Shown piece by piece: positions 27,392 through 35,143 of a stretch of 64,000 bases of DNA. The stretch spans positions 1 to 64,000 of the forward strand of contig JAFXTC010000044.1 of assembly GCA_017525235.1 (NCBI GenBank). The letters are read 5' to 3'. The notes below the pieces were generated by a model. It saw nothing but the letters and a program-made list of their open reading frames with translations, did no database searches and was not told the DNA's origin. This DNA is from Bacteroidaceae bacterium. GTDB taxonomy: Bacteria > Bacteroidota > Bacteroidia > Bacteroidales > Bacteroidaceae. Position 1 is the first letter of the stretch. Every line of letters begins with the position of its first letter. The translations under genes were made by a program, and so were the position numbers.

Positions 27392-29668
27392 ATGCGTATG
27401 AAAAAAATTACTCTTTTCATGGTATTGATGGCAGCAGTGCTGTTCGCAATACCGACACATGCATTCCAAGGAAATCAGGGCGGACACATGATTCCCGCAT
27501 TCCTTGGACAGAAGACCAAGTTGATGGGTACCAAAGGTACCAATAGTTCTGTAAGGCACAAGATTGCCTTTAACAACGACATCATCGAAGAGATTCCTGA
27601 AACAGCCGAGGTTATGTACTATACCCGTTCAGGCTATTACCATGATTCCAATAACGGTTATCAGGCAACAGAGCAGAGCGGTACAGCTATCATCGCCTTC
27701 AATGGCAACGATGTTTATCTCCAGAGTCCCGTTGCAGGTTATTCAAGCGGCACATGGGTTAAGGGTACCAAGGATGGCAACACCATTACCTTCCCCCTGA
27801 AGCAATTCCTGTTCTATAATACGGACGCTGGTTATGGTCTTTACATCACAATGGCTGACATAGATGAGAGCGCAAACAACGACTTGGACGCAGAGTCAAT
27901 CACCTACACCATCAGCGAGGATGGCAAGACCATCACACAGAATGGTACCACCGCAACACGTACGCTGGCAGTAGCCTGGTCTGACGATGATACGGTTTAT
28001 TCTTATGGTGCTCCTGGCGGTGAATACGGAACAGTCTTCACATGGGATAGTGAATATGTTCCCACACCTACCGTTCTTGTTGAATTGCCCGATGGTGCTG
28101 AGGTTGAAACTTGGTATGCCTCAGGAAGCGGCTCTGCCGTTCCTCCCAGCGAGGTCAAAGTGGCATTTGCCGGCAGCGATGTATTTGTAGGCGGACTTTT
28201 CTCCAGCTTCCCCACTTCCTGGATTAAAGGTACCATCGACGGCAACAAGGTTACCTTCGAGAGCCTCCAGTACATTGGCGACTATGGTGAATATAATATC
28301 TGGGTTATAGGTGCTGATTCCGAGGGTAATTTAACACAGAGTTTCACCATGACTTACGATGCTGATGCAAATACCCTGACACTTGATCAAGGTCAGTACC
28401 TTTTAGCTAATGCATCCGACATTCAGATGTATTATTTGTCATTTTACACCGAGCTGACCATTAAGAAAGAATCTCCTGCTCCCGTTATCGTTGATGCACT
28501 GCCCTACAGCAATAGTTTCGACACCGCAGAACAGCTAAGCGATTTCAGAATTATTGATGCTAATAAGGACGGAAGCACATGGGGATACAGCGCTGTCACT
28601 GGCGGTTATATGGCTGTTTATACTTATAACTCAGATAACACTGCTGACGACTGGTTTGTTTCTCCTCAACTTCCTCTGCAGGCTGGTAAGAAGTATCATG
28701 TAGCCTTTGCTGCACATGCCTACAAGTCCTCTTATCCCGAGAAGTTCGAGGTGAAGGCTGCTAAGGAGGCTACCGCTGCCGATGCCAATACCGTTGCCTT
28801 GCTCGAGGCTGGCATAGAGGTTATGCCTGCCGAAACAGTTACCTCATCTGCTTTCAAGACTTACGAGAACCTTGCATTTACCGTTGCCGAAGATGGCTTA
28901 TATAACATCGGTATCCATGCTATATCTGATCCCGACCAAGCTTATCTCTATGTCGACGACTTTGTAGTAGAGGAAATGTTCGATATTGCTTTGAACGAGG
29001 AAGACGATAACACCGCTCTCCTGGCCGAGTATAACGGCAAGACTGTGAACGCTACTATCACTCGTACACTGAAGGCTGGCAGCTGGAACACCATTGCTCT
29101 GCCGTTCGCAGTCAGCAGTTCTGATATTAACGCACTGGGGCTCACCGTAAGACAGCTCCGTAGCACAGATCTGACCGATGGTGTTTTGACACTCACCTTT
29201 GCAAATGCAAGATCAATGACAGCTGGCAAGCCTTATCTGGTAAAGCCCGCTGAGGACATTAATCTCGCAGCAATCGAGTTCGATGGCGTAGCAATTAGCA
29301 ATGAGGCTAAGCCTACCACAACCACCAACGTTGACTTCATCCCCACCTTCGGTAAGACTACCATCTCAGGCGACTACGCTAAGAGCGTAATCTTCCTTGG
29401 AGCTGAGAACAAGCTCTACAGCCCAAGCGAACTGCCCGCCGACATCAAGGGCTTCCGTGCTTACTTCCAGCTGAAGGACGAGGCTGCTGAGGCTCCCTCC
29501 ATCAAGCTCGACTTTGGTGACGAGGAAGTTACAGGAATCAAGTCGATTGAAAACCTGACAACTGGCGAGTCTCAGGTTAAGGGCATCTTCACACTGGATG
29601 GCCGTCGCATCAATGAGCCTGCCCAGAAGGGTGTTTACATTATCAACGGTAAAAAAGTCATTAAATAA
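27392..29668 (+). CDS. Secreted protein with choice-of-anchor-J-like domain, unit 1 large partner
   Basis: A 758-residue secreted protein. The signal peptide ends PTHAF; ATG codons at 27392 and 27398 are both possible starts. Two beta-rich repeats come first (about 70-180 and 225-350, each with SSxPTSWIKGT / SSGTWVKGT-like motifs), then a choice-of-anchor-J/adhesin-like jelly-roll at about 367-526, then a domain at about 557-696 with WNTIALPF, AGKPYLVK and FRAYFQL that is also present in the 1420-residue protein downstream. The tail TLDGRRI...KGVYIINGKKVIK is a sorting-type C-terminus. Only 18 bases separate it from a 56-residue gene that is probably translated with it. Confidence 0.8.
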   Translation: MRMKKITLFMVLMAAVLFAIPTHAFQGNQGGHMIPAFLGQKTKLMGTKGTNSSVRHKIAFNNDIIEEIPETAEVMYYTRSGYYHDSNNGYQATEQSGTAIIAFNGNDVYLQSPVAGYSSGTWVKGTKDGNTITFPLKQFLFYNTDAGYGLYITMADIDESANNDLDAESITYTISEDGKTITQNGTTATRTLAVAWSDDDTVYSYGAPGGEYGTVFTWDSEYVPTPTVLVELPDGAEVETWYASGSGSAVPPSEVKVAFAGSDVFVGGLFSSFPTSWIKGTIDGNKVTFESLQYIGDYGEYNIWVIGADSEGNLTQSFTMTYDADANTLTLDQGQYLLANASDIQMYYLSFYTELTIKKESPAPVIVDALPYSNSFDTAEQLSDFRIIDANKDGSTWGYSAVTGGYMAVYTYNSDNTADDWFVSPQLPLQAGKKYHVAFAAHAYKSSYPEKFEVKAAKEATAADANTVALLEAGIEVMPAETVTSSAFKTYENLAFTVAEDGLYNIGIHAISDPDQAYLYVDDFVVEEMFDIALNEEDDNTALLAEYNGKTVNATITRTLKAGSWNTIALPFAVSSSDINALGLTVRQLRSTDLTDGVLTLTFANARSMTAGKPYLVKPAEDINLAAIEFDGVAISNEAKPTTTTNVDFIPTFGKTTISGDYAKSVIFLGAENKLYSPSELPADIKGFRAYFQLKDEAAEAPSIKLDFGDEEVTGIKSIENLTTGESQVKGIFTLDGRRINEPAQKGVYIINGKKVIK

Positions 29669-29672
29669 AGAT

Positions 29673-29678
29673 AGGAGG
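29673..29678 (+). promoter_or_regulatory. Perfect Shine-Dalgarno AGGAGG for small protein 1
   Basis: AGGAGG lies 8 bases before the ATG at 29687. Strong Shine-Dalgarno sequences are uncommon in Bacteroidetes, so this supports real and efficient translation of the short frame. Confidence 0.65.
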
Positions 29679-29686
29679 ACGTTATT

Positions 29687-29857
29687 ATGATTAAGAATAA
29701 ATATATGAAGCCCGCTGTAATGGTCGACGAGGCCACCATTGAACAGCAGATCCTGGCAAGCTCTATAAGCAGCTTAAAGAGTTTAGGTCTTAGTGATGAT
29801 GATGAACTGGATTACGTTGATGACAATCCCGGAAATCCTTGGGAAGATGCGTGGTAA
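29687..29857 (+). CDS. Small WExxW protein 1 (56 aa), function unknown
   Basis: A 56-residue acidic protein beginning MIKNKYMKPAVMVDEA, with a central ILASS motif, an Asp-rich SDDDELDYVDD stretch and the last five residues WEDAW. It has no signal peptide or membrane segment. It starts 18 bases after the 758-residue secreted protein, with a perfect AGGAGG ahead and a strong terminator 24 bases after its stop. A second protein of the same design (KPA near the N-terminus, ILCES in the middle, WEEEW at the end) lies at 34660-34839 behind a large protein sharing a C-terminal domain with this one's neighbour. Short KPxxxV / ILAxS proteins resemble leader peptides or small effectors, but no modifying enzyme gene is nearby and no function is established. 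Confidence 0.8.
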   Translation: MIKNKYMKPAVMVDEATIEQQILASSISSLKSLGLSDDDELDYVDDNPGNPWEDAW

Positions 29858-29880
29858 TCCACAAACATAATTCAAATCAA

Positions 29881-29917
29881 CAGCACATAGTCACCAGGCT
29901 ATGTGCTGTTTTTTTTT
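29881..29917 (+). terminator. Rho-independent terminator of unit 1
   Basis: A perfect 10-bp stem (CAGCACATAG / CTATGTGCTG) with an 8-base loop is followed by nine T residues. It ends the operon of the 758-residue protein and small protein 1. Confidence 0.92.
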
Positions 29918-29924
29918 GATTTTG

Positions 29925-29969
29925 AAAAGAAATGAGCGTATGCCTTTTGGTTCTTTTCGAAAAGAACGA
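29925..29969 (+). repeat. 45-bp inverted repeat, left copy
   Basis: This 45-base segment matches the reverse complement of 34871-34915 with one mismatch. It contains the perfect 18-bp palindrome GTTCTTTTCGAAAAGAAC at 29950-29967. The two copies flank the second large/small protein unit. Confidence 0.9.
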
Positions 29970-30056
29970 TTCTTCCCCACGGAAGAAGAAAAGATGAATG
30001 ATTTGGTTCTTTAATGAAAGAACAAAGCCCTTTAATGCCGGTGGGCATTTTTTTTC

Positions 30057-30140
30057 ACTAAAGGTGTGAAAAAAACGCGGTATTTTTACACCTAAGTGCA
30101 GTTTTTTTACACCTAGTGCACTTTTTTTACACCTCTTTTT
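30057..30140. repeat. Phased 20-bp repeats with TTTTTACACCT core
   Basis: Three direct copies with the core TTTTTACACCT, each followed by AGTGCA-like sequence in the first two, lie at 30081-30100, 30101-30120 and 30121-30140, exactly 20 bases apart. An inverted half-copy, AGGTGTGAAAAAAA, lies at 30062-30075. The spacing is close to two helical turns, as in operator or iteron arrays. They precede the second unit's large gene. Confidence 0.8.
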
Positions 30141-30176
30141 TAATAAAATCATTTATTTTGCCACCGAATTTTAGAA

Positions 30177-30210
30177 GACCCTCCCCTAACCCCTCACCGT
30201 GAGGGAGGAG
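30177..30210. repeat. REP-like GC-rich palindromic element, copy a
   Basis: GACCCTCCCCTAACCCCTC-type sequence leading into a CCCTCA-CCG-TGAGGG hairpin. Related elements lie at 30250-30300, 34444-34479, 34606-34659 and 44709-44751. All share runs of C, then G, around a variable loop and often the word GACCC. Confidence 0.75.
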
Positions 30211-30227
30211 AAATTGAAAGAATAATT

Positions 30228-30306
30228 ATGAATAACAAAAATAAATAAAATCCTGTCCCTATCCCCCCTCCCTAACGAGAGGAGACGGGGGTGGGTCTGA
30301 ATTATG
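30228..30306 (+). repeat. Duplicated leader ending in start codon, copy 1 (with REP-like element b)
   Basis: A segment of about 79 bases that begins ATGAATAA, contains AAAATCCTGT, a REP-like hairpin and GGGTGGGTCTGAATT, and ends exactly at the ATG of the 1420-residue gene. A near copy (34584-34662) ends exactly at the ATG of small protein 2. Two unrelated genes thus share the same 5' leader. Confidence 0.8.
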
Positions 30307-33300
30307 AGTAAAAAGATTAATCAAGTCCTCGCGATTGTGCTGACGATAGCAGCACTGCTGACGGGGCAAAGTGTGTACGCCGAGAGTTCGTGGACGGTCG
30401 AAGAGACCAGCCACAACGACGACACCAACGAAACCACGTTTACTATTACCCGTAGCGAGACGGGCTATGCCCAGACCGTGCTCTACCGCACCATCAGCCT
30501 CAGTGCCTATGCCGGCCAGCATTACACCGCCGCCAGCGGTAGCATCTCCTTCGGCAAAGACGATAACACCAAGACCGTCATCGTCAAGGAGCTCACTCCA
30601 TCTGGTTCCTTCAAGTATCAGGTTGGCACGAAAGAGCGCAAGTACCGCTTAGAGGTGACCGACCGCGCAGGCTTCCGCCTGGACTACGCCGACCGCAAGA
30701 TGACCAACGGCAAGAGTTTCAGTGCCGACAAGGTGAGCAAGAGCATCACTAATCTGGTCACATTTAACATCAGCGGTAACTACACCAGCAGCGTCAACAG
30801 CAGCAAGTACGTGGACGTCAGCTACACCCCGCCCACCAGTCAGGTGGAAACCAGTGGAACCTTAAAGGACTATGTCCTTATTGATGACAGCTACGATTAT
30901 GCCAATAAACCTGCCACCGTCAGCACCAGCGACCTCATCAACACAACCGGTGCTAATGCTACTTACCTCAATGACATCGGTTACAAGATTTATGCTACCG
31001 TCTGTTTCACAGAGAAGGAAAGAGACGACGGCTATCAGTATATTCTGATTATTGCTGGCAACAGCAGTGCCAACTACGACACCGGCTACGATCCCGACGG
31101 GGCTGTAAACGACCCTGCGAACTCTGTTTACAAAGCTTGTTTCGAGCTGTCCGACGGCAGCAACGCTGAGGGCAAGCAGTTCTTCCCTCACCGCTATAGC
31201 TATGCCAACAAGACAGCCGAAACGAGTGCGAACATCGGCATCACTGAGTTCTCGCAGACCAACGGCCACCTCTGGCAGCAGAAATTCAAATCCTCTTCTT
31301 ATCAGGCCAACAACTCCGGCTCTCTAATTTTTGATGCCAATGTGGGGAACATTACCACCCGCTTTGATGCCGGAGGTAAGGACAATGATACCTGGGGCTA
31401 CAAGGACTTCTTCGTCCGTATGGCTCTTGTCGATGAATCTGCACCCACCATGAGTGCGATATCAGTCAACCCAGGTCGCCATGCCAAGGGCAATACCGTG
31501 TATGTCAGCGTGGCGTTCAGCGAGATTGTAACCTGGGATACGTCGCCCATGCTGCAAACAACAGATGATAACCATTGGGGCACACTCACCTATGTGGCTG
31601 GCGAAGGCACTAACGTGGTGACGTTTAGCACCACCATCCCTCAGGATGCTACCGGCAGTCTCAACATCACCAGACTTAGCGGAACCGTCAAAGACTTAGC
31701 TGGAAACGTATTCAGCGGCGACGTTACTGCCGACAACCTCTGCTCTCTTGATGCTGATTTGGTCTACGCAATCAGTGACTTCAAGAGAGACGTGAGCGGT
31801 AACTACCTTATCCAGACGCACGACGACCTGCGCGGATTGGCGGGATACGTTAATAGTGGTGGAACAACCAGCGGCAAAACCTTCCTGCAGGTAGGCGACA
31901 TTGCCTTCCCCTATACCACCAACTGGAACTACGCCTACAGCAAAGAGAACAACTTCACCGCCATCGGCAACTACAAAAGCAATTCAGATGACAAAAGTTT
32001 TATGGGAACCTACGATGGTGGAGGCTACACCATCAGCGGCATACGCATCTATAAAAACACAAGCGGTCAAACAGGCCTTTTCAGCTATGTCCATAACGGC
32101 GGCACCGTGTGCAACGTCCACCTTATTAACACGCGTATTACCGGTAAGCAATGCGTCGGCGGCATTGTGGGTGTCCTCCACAATGACGGCACTGTTGAAG
32201 ACTGCAGTGTGGGTTCCACTGTCTGCATTCACGCCGTAGTAACAAACGCTGAAGCACACGGCGGTATAGCGGGCTTTGATTTTGGCACTGTTCAGCGATG
32301 CATCAGTCGCGCCATCCTTACTGTAGCCGACGAAACTGGCTGTCAATACTATGGCAGCATCGCCGGTTACACTGCCTCAACTACTATCTCCGACTGTATT
32401 GCCATTGATGCTGTTATCCCAAACGTCAGAAACAGGGGCGTCATCTTCGGCTACGAGGGTAACGATAAAAACATCCTCACCCGCAACTACTATCGCAACT
32501 GCACTATTGCGGGCGCATCGGATAGCAATATCTACCCCATCACCCTCGGCACCAATGTCATCATCAACCGCACGCCTGCTACAGACCCTCTGCCCGGCAC
32601 AGGCAACTACACCTACGACAACGGCGCGGATATCGCCGGCGTGCCTTACAGCTACGAGGGGGCAACGCTCACCCTTGGCTACAGTGGCGATGTCAGCACC
32701 GGCTACCACGTGGTATACAGCGCTACCGCAGGCACAATCGATGGCGACGAACTTACGATGCCCGCTGGGGCTGTCACCGTCAGCGCCACCGTTCCTGCCA
32801 ACACATATACCGTGCGCTTCAATGCCAACGGCGGCGACGGCTCAATGGATGACCAGGAATTCACCTACGATGCGGCACAAAGCCTCTCCGCCAACGCTTT
32901 CACCGCTCCAACAGGTCATCATTTCGCCGGATGGAACACTCAGGCCGATGGGACCGGCACCAATTACACCGACCAGCAGACCACACCCAATGTCACTGCC
33001 GAAAACAATGCCACCGTCACCCTCTACGCCCAATGGATTACACCAGTGGACTACATTGACGAGAATGGCGTTGTGCAGACAACACCCGAAGGCTACCCTG
33101 TGTACTCTTTCACCGGCACAGAAACTACCCTCGGTGCCAGCGGCAAGACTACATGGTATATCATACAGGACAATATTAAAGTTGTAGATAATATAGAGGA
33201 TAATGATTATGTGTGGGTTGAACTTGCAGGCGACGTAAACATCATCCTCGCTGATGGCTGCTCGTTCGACGGTGGTTTCTTCTACCAACTCTACAATTTT

Positions 33301-34566
33301 AACCATCATTCCTTAACCATCTATGCCCAGAGCACGGGCGATGATATGGGAAGCTTCAAACACCGTCATGAAATAAGAGACGGCAACTTCAATATTCGTG
33401 GTGGAAATATATATATATACTGTGGTGGCAGTTCTAATCCTTTGTTTGATAATTGCTCCGTCAGCATCACTGGCGGTAGGGTGACGCTCAGTTCCGAAGA
33501 TAAGCTCTTCTATGATAGCACGGTGACTTTAGGCTGCACCGCCCTCACAGACTATATTAAATTCATTGACGGCTATACCGATAAAGATGTGAACGTGATT
33601 ATCAAGGATGGGCAGATTCTGTCGGATGGTAGTCACCTCTATAGTGGAACCCTCGCAAACGGCAATAATAGCAGTTACCAGGAAGAAAGTGAGTTAGAGG
33701 TCAATAGGTTGCACCGTGATGTTACCCTACAGACTTATACCGGCAGCCTACTGGCCGATAATGACAGCGACAAGCCTGCGGGAAGCAAGAATGAAGACAT
33801 TATCAACACCCTGGACGATGGCGACACGTACACCGTTGCCCTGCAGGGTCGCATCTTCTATCAAGACTTTGACTGGAACACGCTGTGCCTGCCCTTCGAT
33901 TTGGATAACTTTAGCGGCACACCGTTTTCTGCCGCTACTGTGATGGAACTGGATGTGGATGGTACGTATGATGAGTGGGGCAATGCCGCCACCGATGGGG
34001 AATATAAGACCGGTTTCGATGCCTCAAACGGCAAACTATACCTCTACTTCAAGGAGGCCACGAGAATCGAGGCAGGCAAGCCCTATCTCGTAAAGTGGTA
34101 TGACAATGAAAGATACTACAACCCCGTCTTCACAAACGTTACCATCGACAACAGCACCGCTGCCCAGGCACGTAAGACGGTCACCAGCAAGGACGGCAAG
34201 GTAAGCTTCTGCGGCACCTACGGCACGATTGACTACGCCGCAACAAATCGCAGCATCCTGTTCATCGGTAGCAGTAACAGCCTCTACTATCCGCAGGCAG
34301 GTGCTCACATCGGTGCCTTCCGCGCCTACTTCCAATTGAATAACGGGCTGACAATCGGCAATGGCGGCGGTTCAGTTAAGGCGTTCAAGCTAAGCTTCGG
34401 AGAGTCTGACGAACAACCCGATGCCATCAACAGGCCCAACAGCCTCACCCCCGACCCCTCTCCGAGTAGAGGGGAGGAATGGTTCGACCTGAACGGAAGG
34501 AAGCTCAGCGGCAAGCCGACGAAGCGCGGAATTTATATTGTGAATGGTCGCAAGGTACTTTATTAG
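30304..34566 (+). CDS. Secreted GLUG/InlB-repeat protein, unit 2 large partner
   Basis: A 1420-residue secreted protein. A signal peptide (ends SVYAE) is followed by beta-sandwich regions, one Calx-beta-like near 35-110. A GLUG-type region occupies about 492-676 (repeated TGLFSYVHNGGTVCNV-like and GGIVGxL motifs), an InlB/Flg_new repeat lies at about 835-911 (FNANGGDGSM ... GWNTQADGTG ... LYAQW), and a domain at about 1183-1344 shares WNTLCLPF, AGKPYLVK and FRAYFQL with the 758-residue protein upstream. The tail WFDLNGRKL...RGIYIVNGRKV is sorting-like. A REP-like element is translated in frame just before the tail (34444-34479). These modules are typical of surface adhesins; no enzyme domain is recognised. 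Confidence 0.8.
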   Translation: MSKKINQVLAIVLTIAALLTGQSVYAESSWTVEETSHNDDTNETTFTITRSETGYAQTVLYRTISLSAYAGQHYTAASGSISFGKDDNTKTVIVKELTPSGSFKYQVGTKERKYRLEVTDRAGFRLDYADRKMTNGKSFSADKVSKSITNLVTFNISGNYTSSVNSSKYVDVSYTPPTSQVETSGTLKDYVLIDDSYDYANKPATVSTSDLINTTGANATYLNDIGYKIYATVCFTEKERDDGYQYILIIAGNSSANYDTGYDPDGAVNDPANSVYKACFELSDGSNAEGKQFFPHRYSYANKTAETSANIGITEFSQTNGHLWQQKFKSSSYQANNSGSLIFDANVGNITTRFDAGGKDNDTWGYKDFFVRMALVDESAPTMSAISVNPGRHAKGNTVYVSVAFSEIVTWDTSPMLQTTDDNHWGTLTYVAGEGTNVVTFSTTIPQDATGSLNITRLSGTVKDLAGNVFSGDVTADNLCSLDADLVYAISDFKRDVSGNYLIQTHDDLRGLAGYVNSGGTTSGKTFLQVGDIAFPYTTNWNYAYSKENNFTAIGNYKSNSDDKSFMGTYDGGGYTISGIRIYKNTSGQTGLFSYVHNGGTVCNVHLINTRITGKQCVGGIVGVLHNDGTVEDCSVGSTVCIHAVVTNAEAHGGIAGFDFGTVQRCISRAILTVADETGCQYYGSIAGYTASTTISDCIAIDAVIPNVRNRGVIFGYEGNDKNILTRNYYRNCTIAGASDSNIYPITLGTNVIINRTPATDPLPGTGNYTYDNGADIAGVPYSYEGATLTLGYSGDVSTGYHVVYSATAGTIDGDELTMPAGAVTVSATVPANTYTVRFNANGGDGSMDDQEFTYDAAQSLSANAFTAPTGHHFAGWNTQADGTGTNYTDQQTTPNVTAENNATVTLYAQWITPVDYIDENGVVQTTPEGYPVYSFTGTETTLGASGKTTWYIIQDNIKVVDNIEDNDYVWVELAGDVNIILADGCSFDGGFFYQLYNFNHHSLTIYAQSTGDDMGSFKHRHEIRDGNFNIRGGNIYIYCGGSSNPLFDNCSVSITGGRVTLSSEDKLFYDSTVTLGCTALTDYIKFIDGYTDKDVNVIIKDGQILSDGSHLYSGTLANGNNSSYQEESELEVNRLHRDVTLQTYTGSLLADNDSDKPAGSKNEDIINTLDDGDTYTVALQGRIFYQDFDWNTLCLPFDLDNFSGTPFSAATVMELDVDGTYDEWGNAATDGEYKTGFDASNGKLYLYFKEATRIEAGKPYLVKWYDNERYYNPVFTNVTIDNSTAAQARKTVTSKDGKVSFCGTYGTIDYAATNRSILFIGSSNSLYYPQAGAHIGAFRAYFQLNNGLTIGNGGGSVKAFKLSFGESDEQPDAINRPNSLTPDPSPSRGEEWFDLNGRKLSGKPTKRGIYIVNGRKVLY
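34444..34479 (+). repeat. REP-like element inside a coding region, copy c
   Basis: CTCACCCCCGACCCC leads into a perfect CCCCTCT/AGAGGGG hairpin (34455-34474). It is translated as SLTPDPSPSRGEE between the last folded domain and the C-terminal tail, without disturbing the frame. Confidence 0.85.
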
Positions 34567-34583
34567 TGAAGAGTGAAACAAAA

Positions 34584-34662
34584 ATGAATAATAACAAATA
34601 AACAAAATCCTGTTCCTATCCCCCTCCCTCGCGGGAGGGGACGGGGGTGGGTCTGAATTATG
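34584..34662 (+). repeat. Duplicated leader ending in start codon, copy 2 (with REP-like element d)
   Basis: Near copy of 30228-30306, again ending at a start codon (34660). The hairpin part is CCCTCCCTC-GCG-GGAGGGG. It fills the gap between the 1420-residue gene and small protein 2. Confidence 0.8.
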
Positions 34663-34839
34663 AAACATACATATAACAAGCCTGCAATCGTAGTGGTAAA
34701 GCTACAGGCAATGAGCATTCTTTGTGAAAGCACACCAGAAGTAACAGAGACAGCCAGTAACGCAGATCTGTATTTCGTTGGTGGCACCAGCACCATAACT
34801 GTCAGAACCCGTGAAAGTGTTTGGGAAGAGGAGTGGTGA
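34660..34839 (+). CDS. Small WExxW protein 2 (59 aa), function unknown
   Basis: A 59-residue protein starting MKHTYNKPAIVVVKL, with a central ILCES and a C-terminal VWEEEW. It matches small protein 1 (29687-29857) in the Y-x-KPA-[VI]-x-V start, the ILxxS motif about residue 20-26 and the W-E-x-x-W end, while the middle has diverged; it carries one Cys (22) that protein 1 lacks. It follows the 1420-residue secreted protein by 93 bases, the gap being the duplicated leader. No signal peptide, membrane segment or Shine-Dalgarno is seen. The conserved ends with a variable centre would suit a peptide recognised at both ends, but this is inference. Confidence 0.75.
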   Translation: MKHTYNKPAIVVVKLQAMSILCESTPEVTETASNADLYFVGGTSTITVRTRESVWEEEW

Positions 34840-34870
34840 AAAGGGGAGCTTCTCCCCTATCCCTCTCTTC

Positions 34871-34915
34871 TCGTTCTTTTCGAAAAGAACCAAAAGGCAT
34901 TCGCTCATTTCTTTT
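34871..34915 (-). repeat. 45-bp inverted repeat, right copy
   Basis: Reverse complement of 29925-29969 with one mismatch, including the palindrome GTTCTTTTCGAAAAGAAC at 34873-34890. With the left copy it brackets 4.9 kb holding the 1420-residue gene and small protein 2. Confidence 0.9.
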
Positions 34916-35064
34916 TAAAAAGAAACCGAGCCAAAGAAAATTCTACTTTCCCCAAACCCCTTTCTACATATAACGGGGCTTAATTGCCTCCGGCAGCATA
35001 CGCCGCCTCCGTCAAGATTTTGGTATGGCTCACAAGCTTACGCCCTGCGGGTGAGCCATGGTTC

Positions 35065-35138
35065 AATAACCTATAACCTATAACCTATAACCATTACAGA
35101 TTTCGCTAACCGCTAACCGATTTTTCGTTTTGGTTTTC
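35065..35138. repeat. Heptamer repeat array with ACCATTACAGATT core, copy 2
   Basis: AATAACCT/ATAACCT units, the core TAACCATTACAGATTTC (35088-35104), CTAACCG units and then a TTTTCGTTTTGG-type stretch. The same modules, in part in the same order, occur at 664-753 and 44396-44600. Confidence 0.75.
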
Positions 35139-35143
35139 GTTGC

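Larger units (their letters stand above)
29858..30303. other. 446-base spacer with terminator, hairpins, phased repeats and REP-like elements
   Basis: No gene is seen. In order: the unit 1 terminator, the left inverted repeat, hairpins at 29970-29987 (TTCTTCC/GGAAGAA), 30006-30023 (GTTCTTT/AAAGAAC) and 30035-30056 (ATGCC/GGCAT with T8), three phased 20-bp repeats at 30081-30140, and two REP-like elements at 30177-30210 and 30250-30300. A reverse-strand open frame across this spacer is composed of the repeats and is not credible. Confidence 0.75.
34840..35143. other. 304-base spacer: inverted repeat and heptamer array, no gene
   Basis: Contains a GGGGAG-CTT-CTCCCC hairpin just after small protein 2, the right inverted repeat, the 18-bp palindrome TTTCTTTTTAAAAAGAAA at 34908-34925, an unassigned GC-richer stretch with a GGCTCAC...GTGAGCC inverted repeat (35027-35056), and the heptamer array from 35065. 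No credible open frame. Confidence 0.7.

Noticed and set aside
29877..30152. 91-codon minus-strand frame in the spacer
   Set aside because: Built from the terminator, inverted repeat and hairpins; no protein-like pattern.
32351..33187. 278-codon plus-strand open frame
   Set aside because: Alternative frame of the 1420-aa gene with Pro/Ser/Thr-rich composition typical of a shadow.
34702..34908. 68-codon minus-strand frame
   Set aside because: Overlaps small protein 2 in antisense and includes the inverted repeat.
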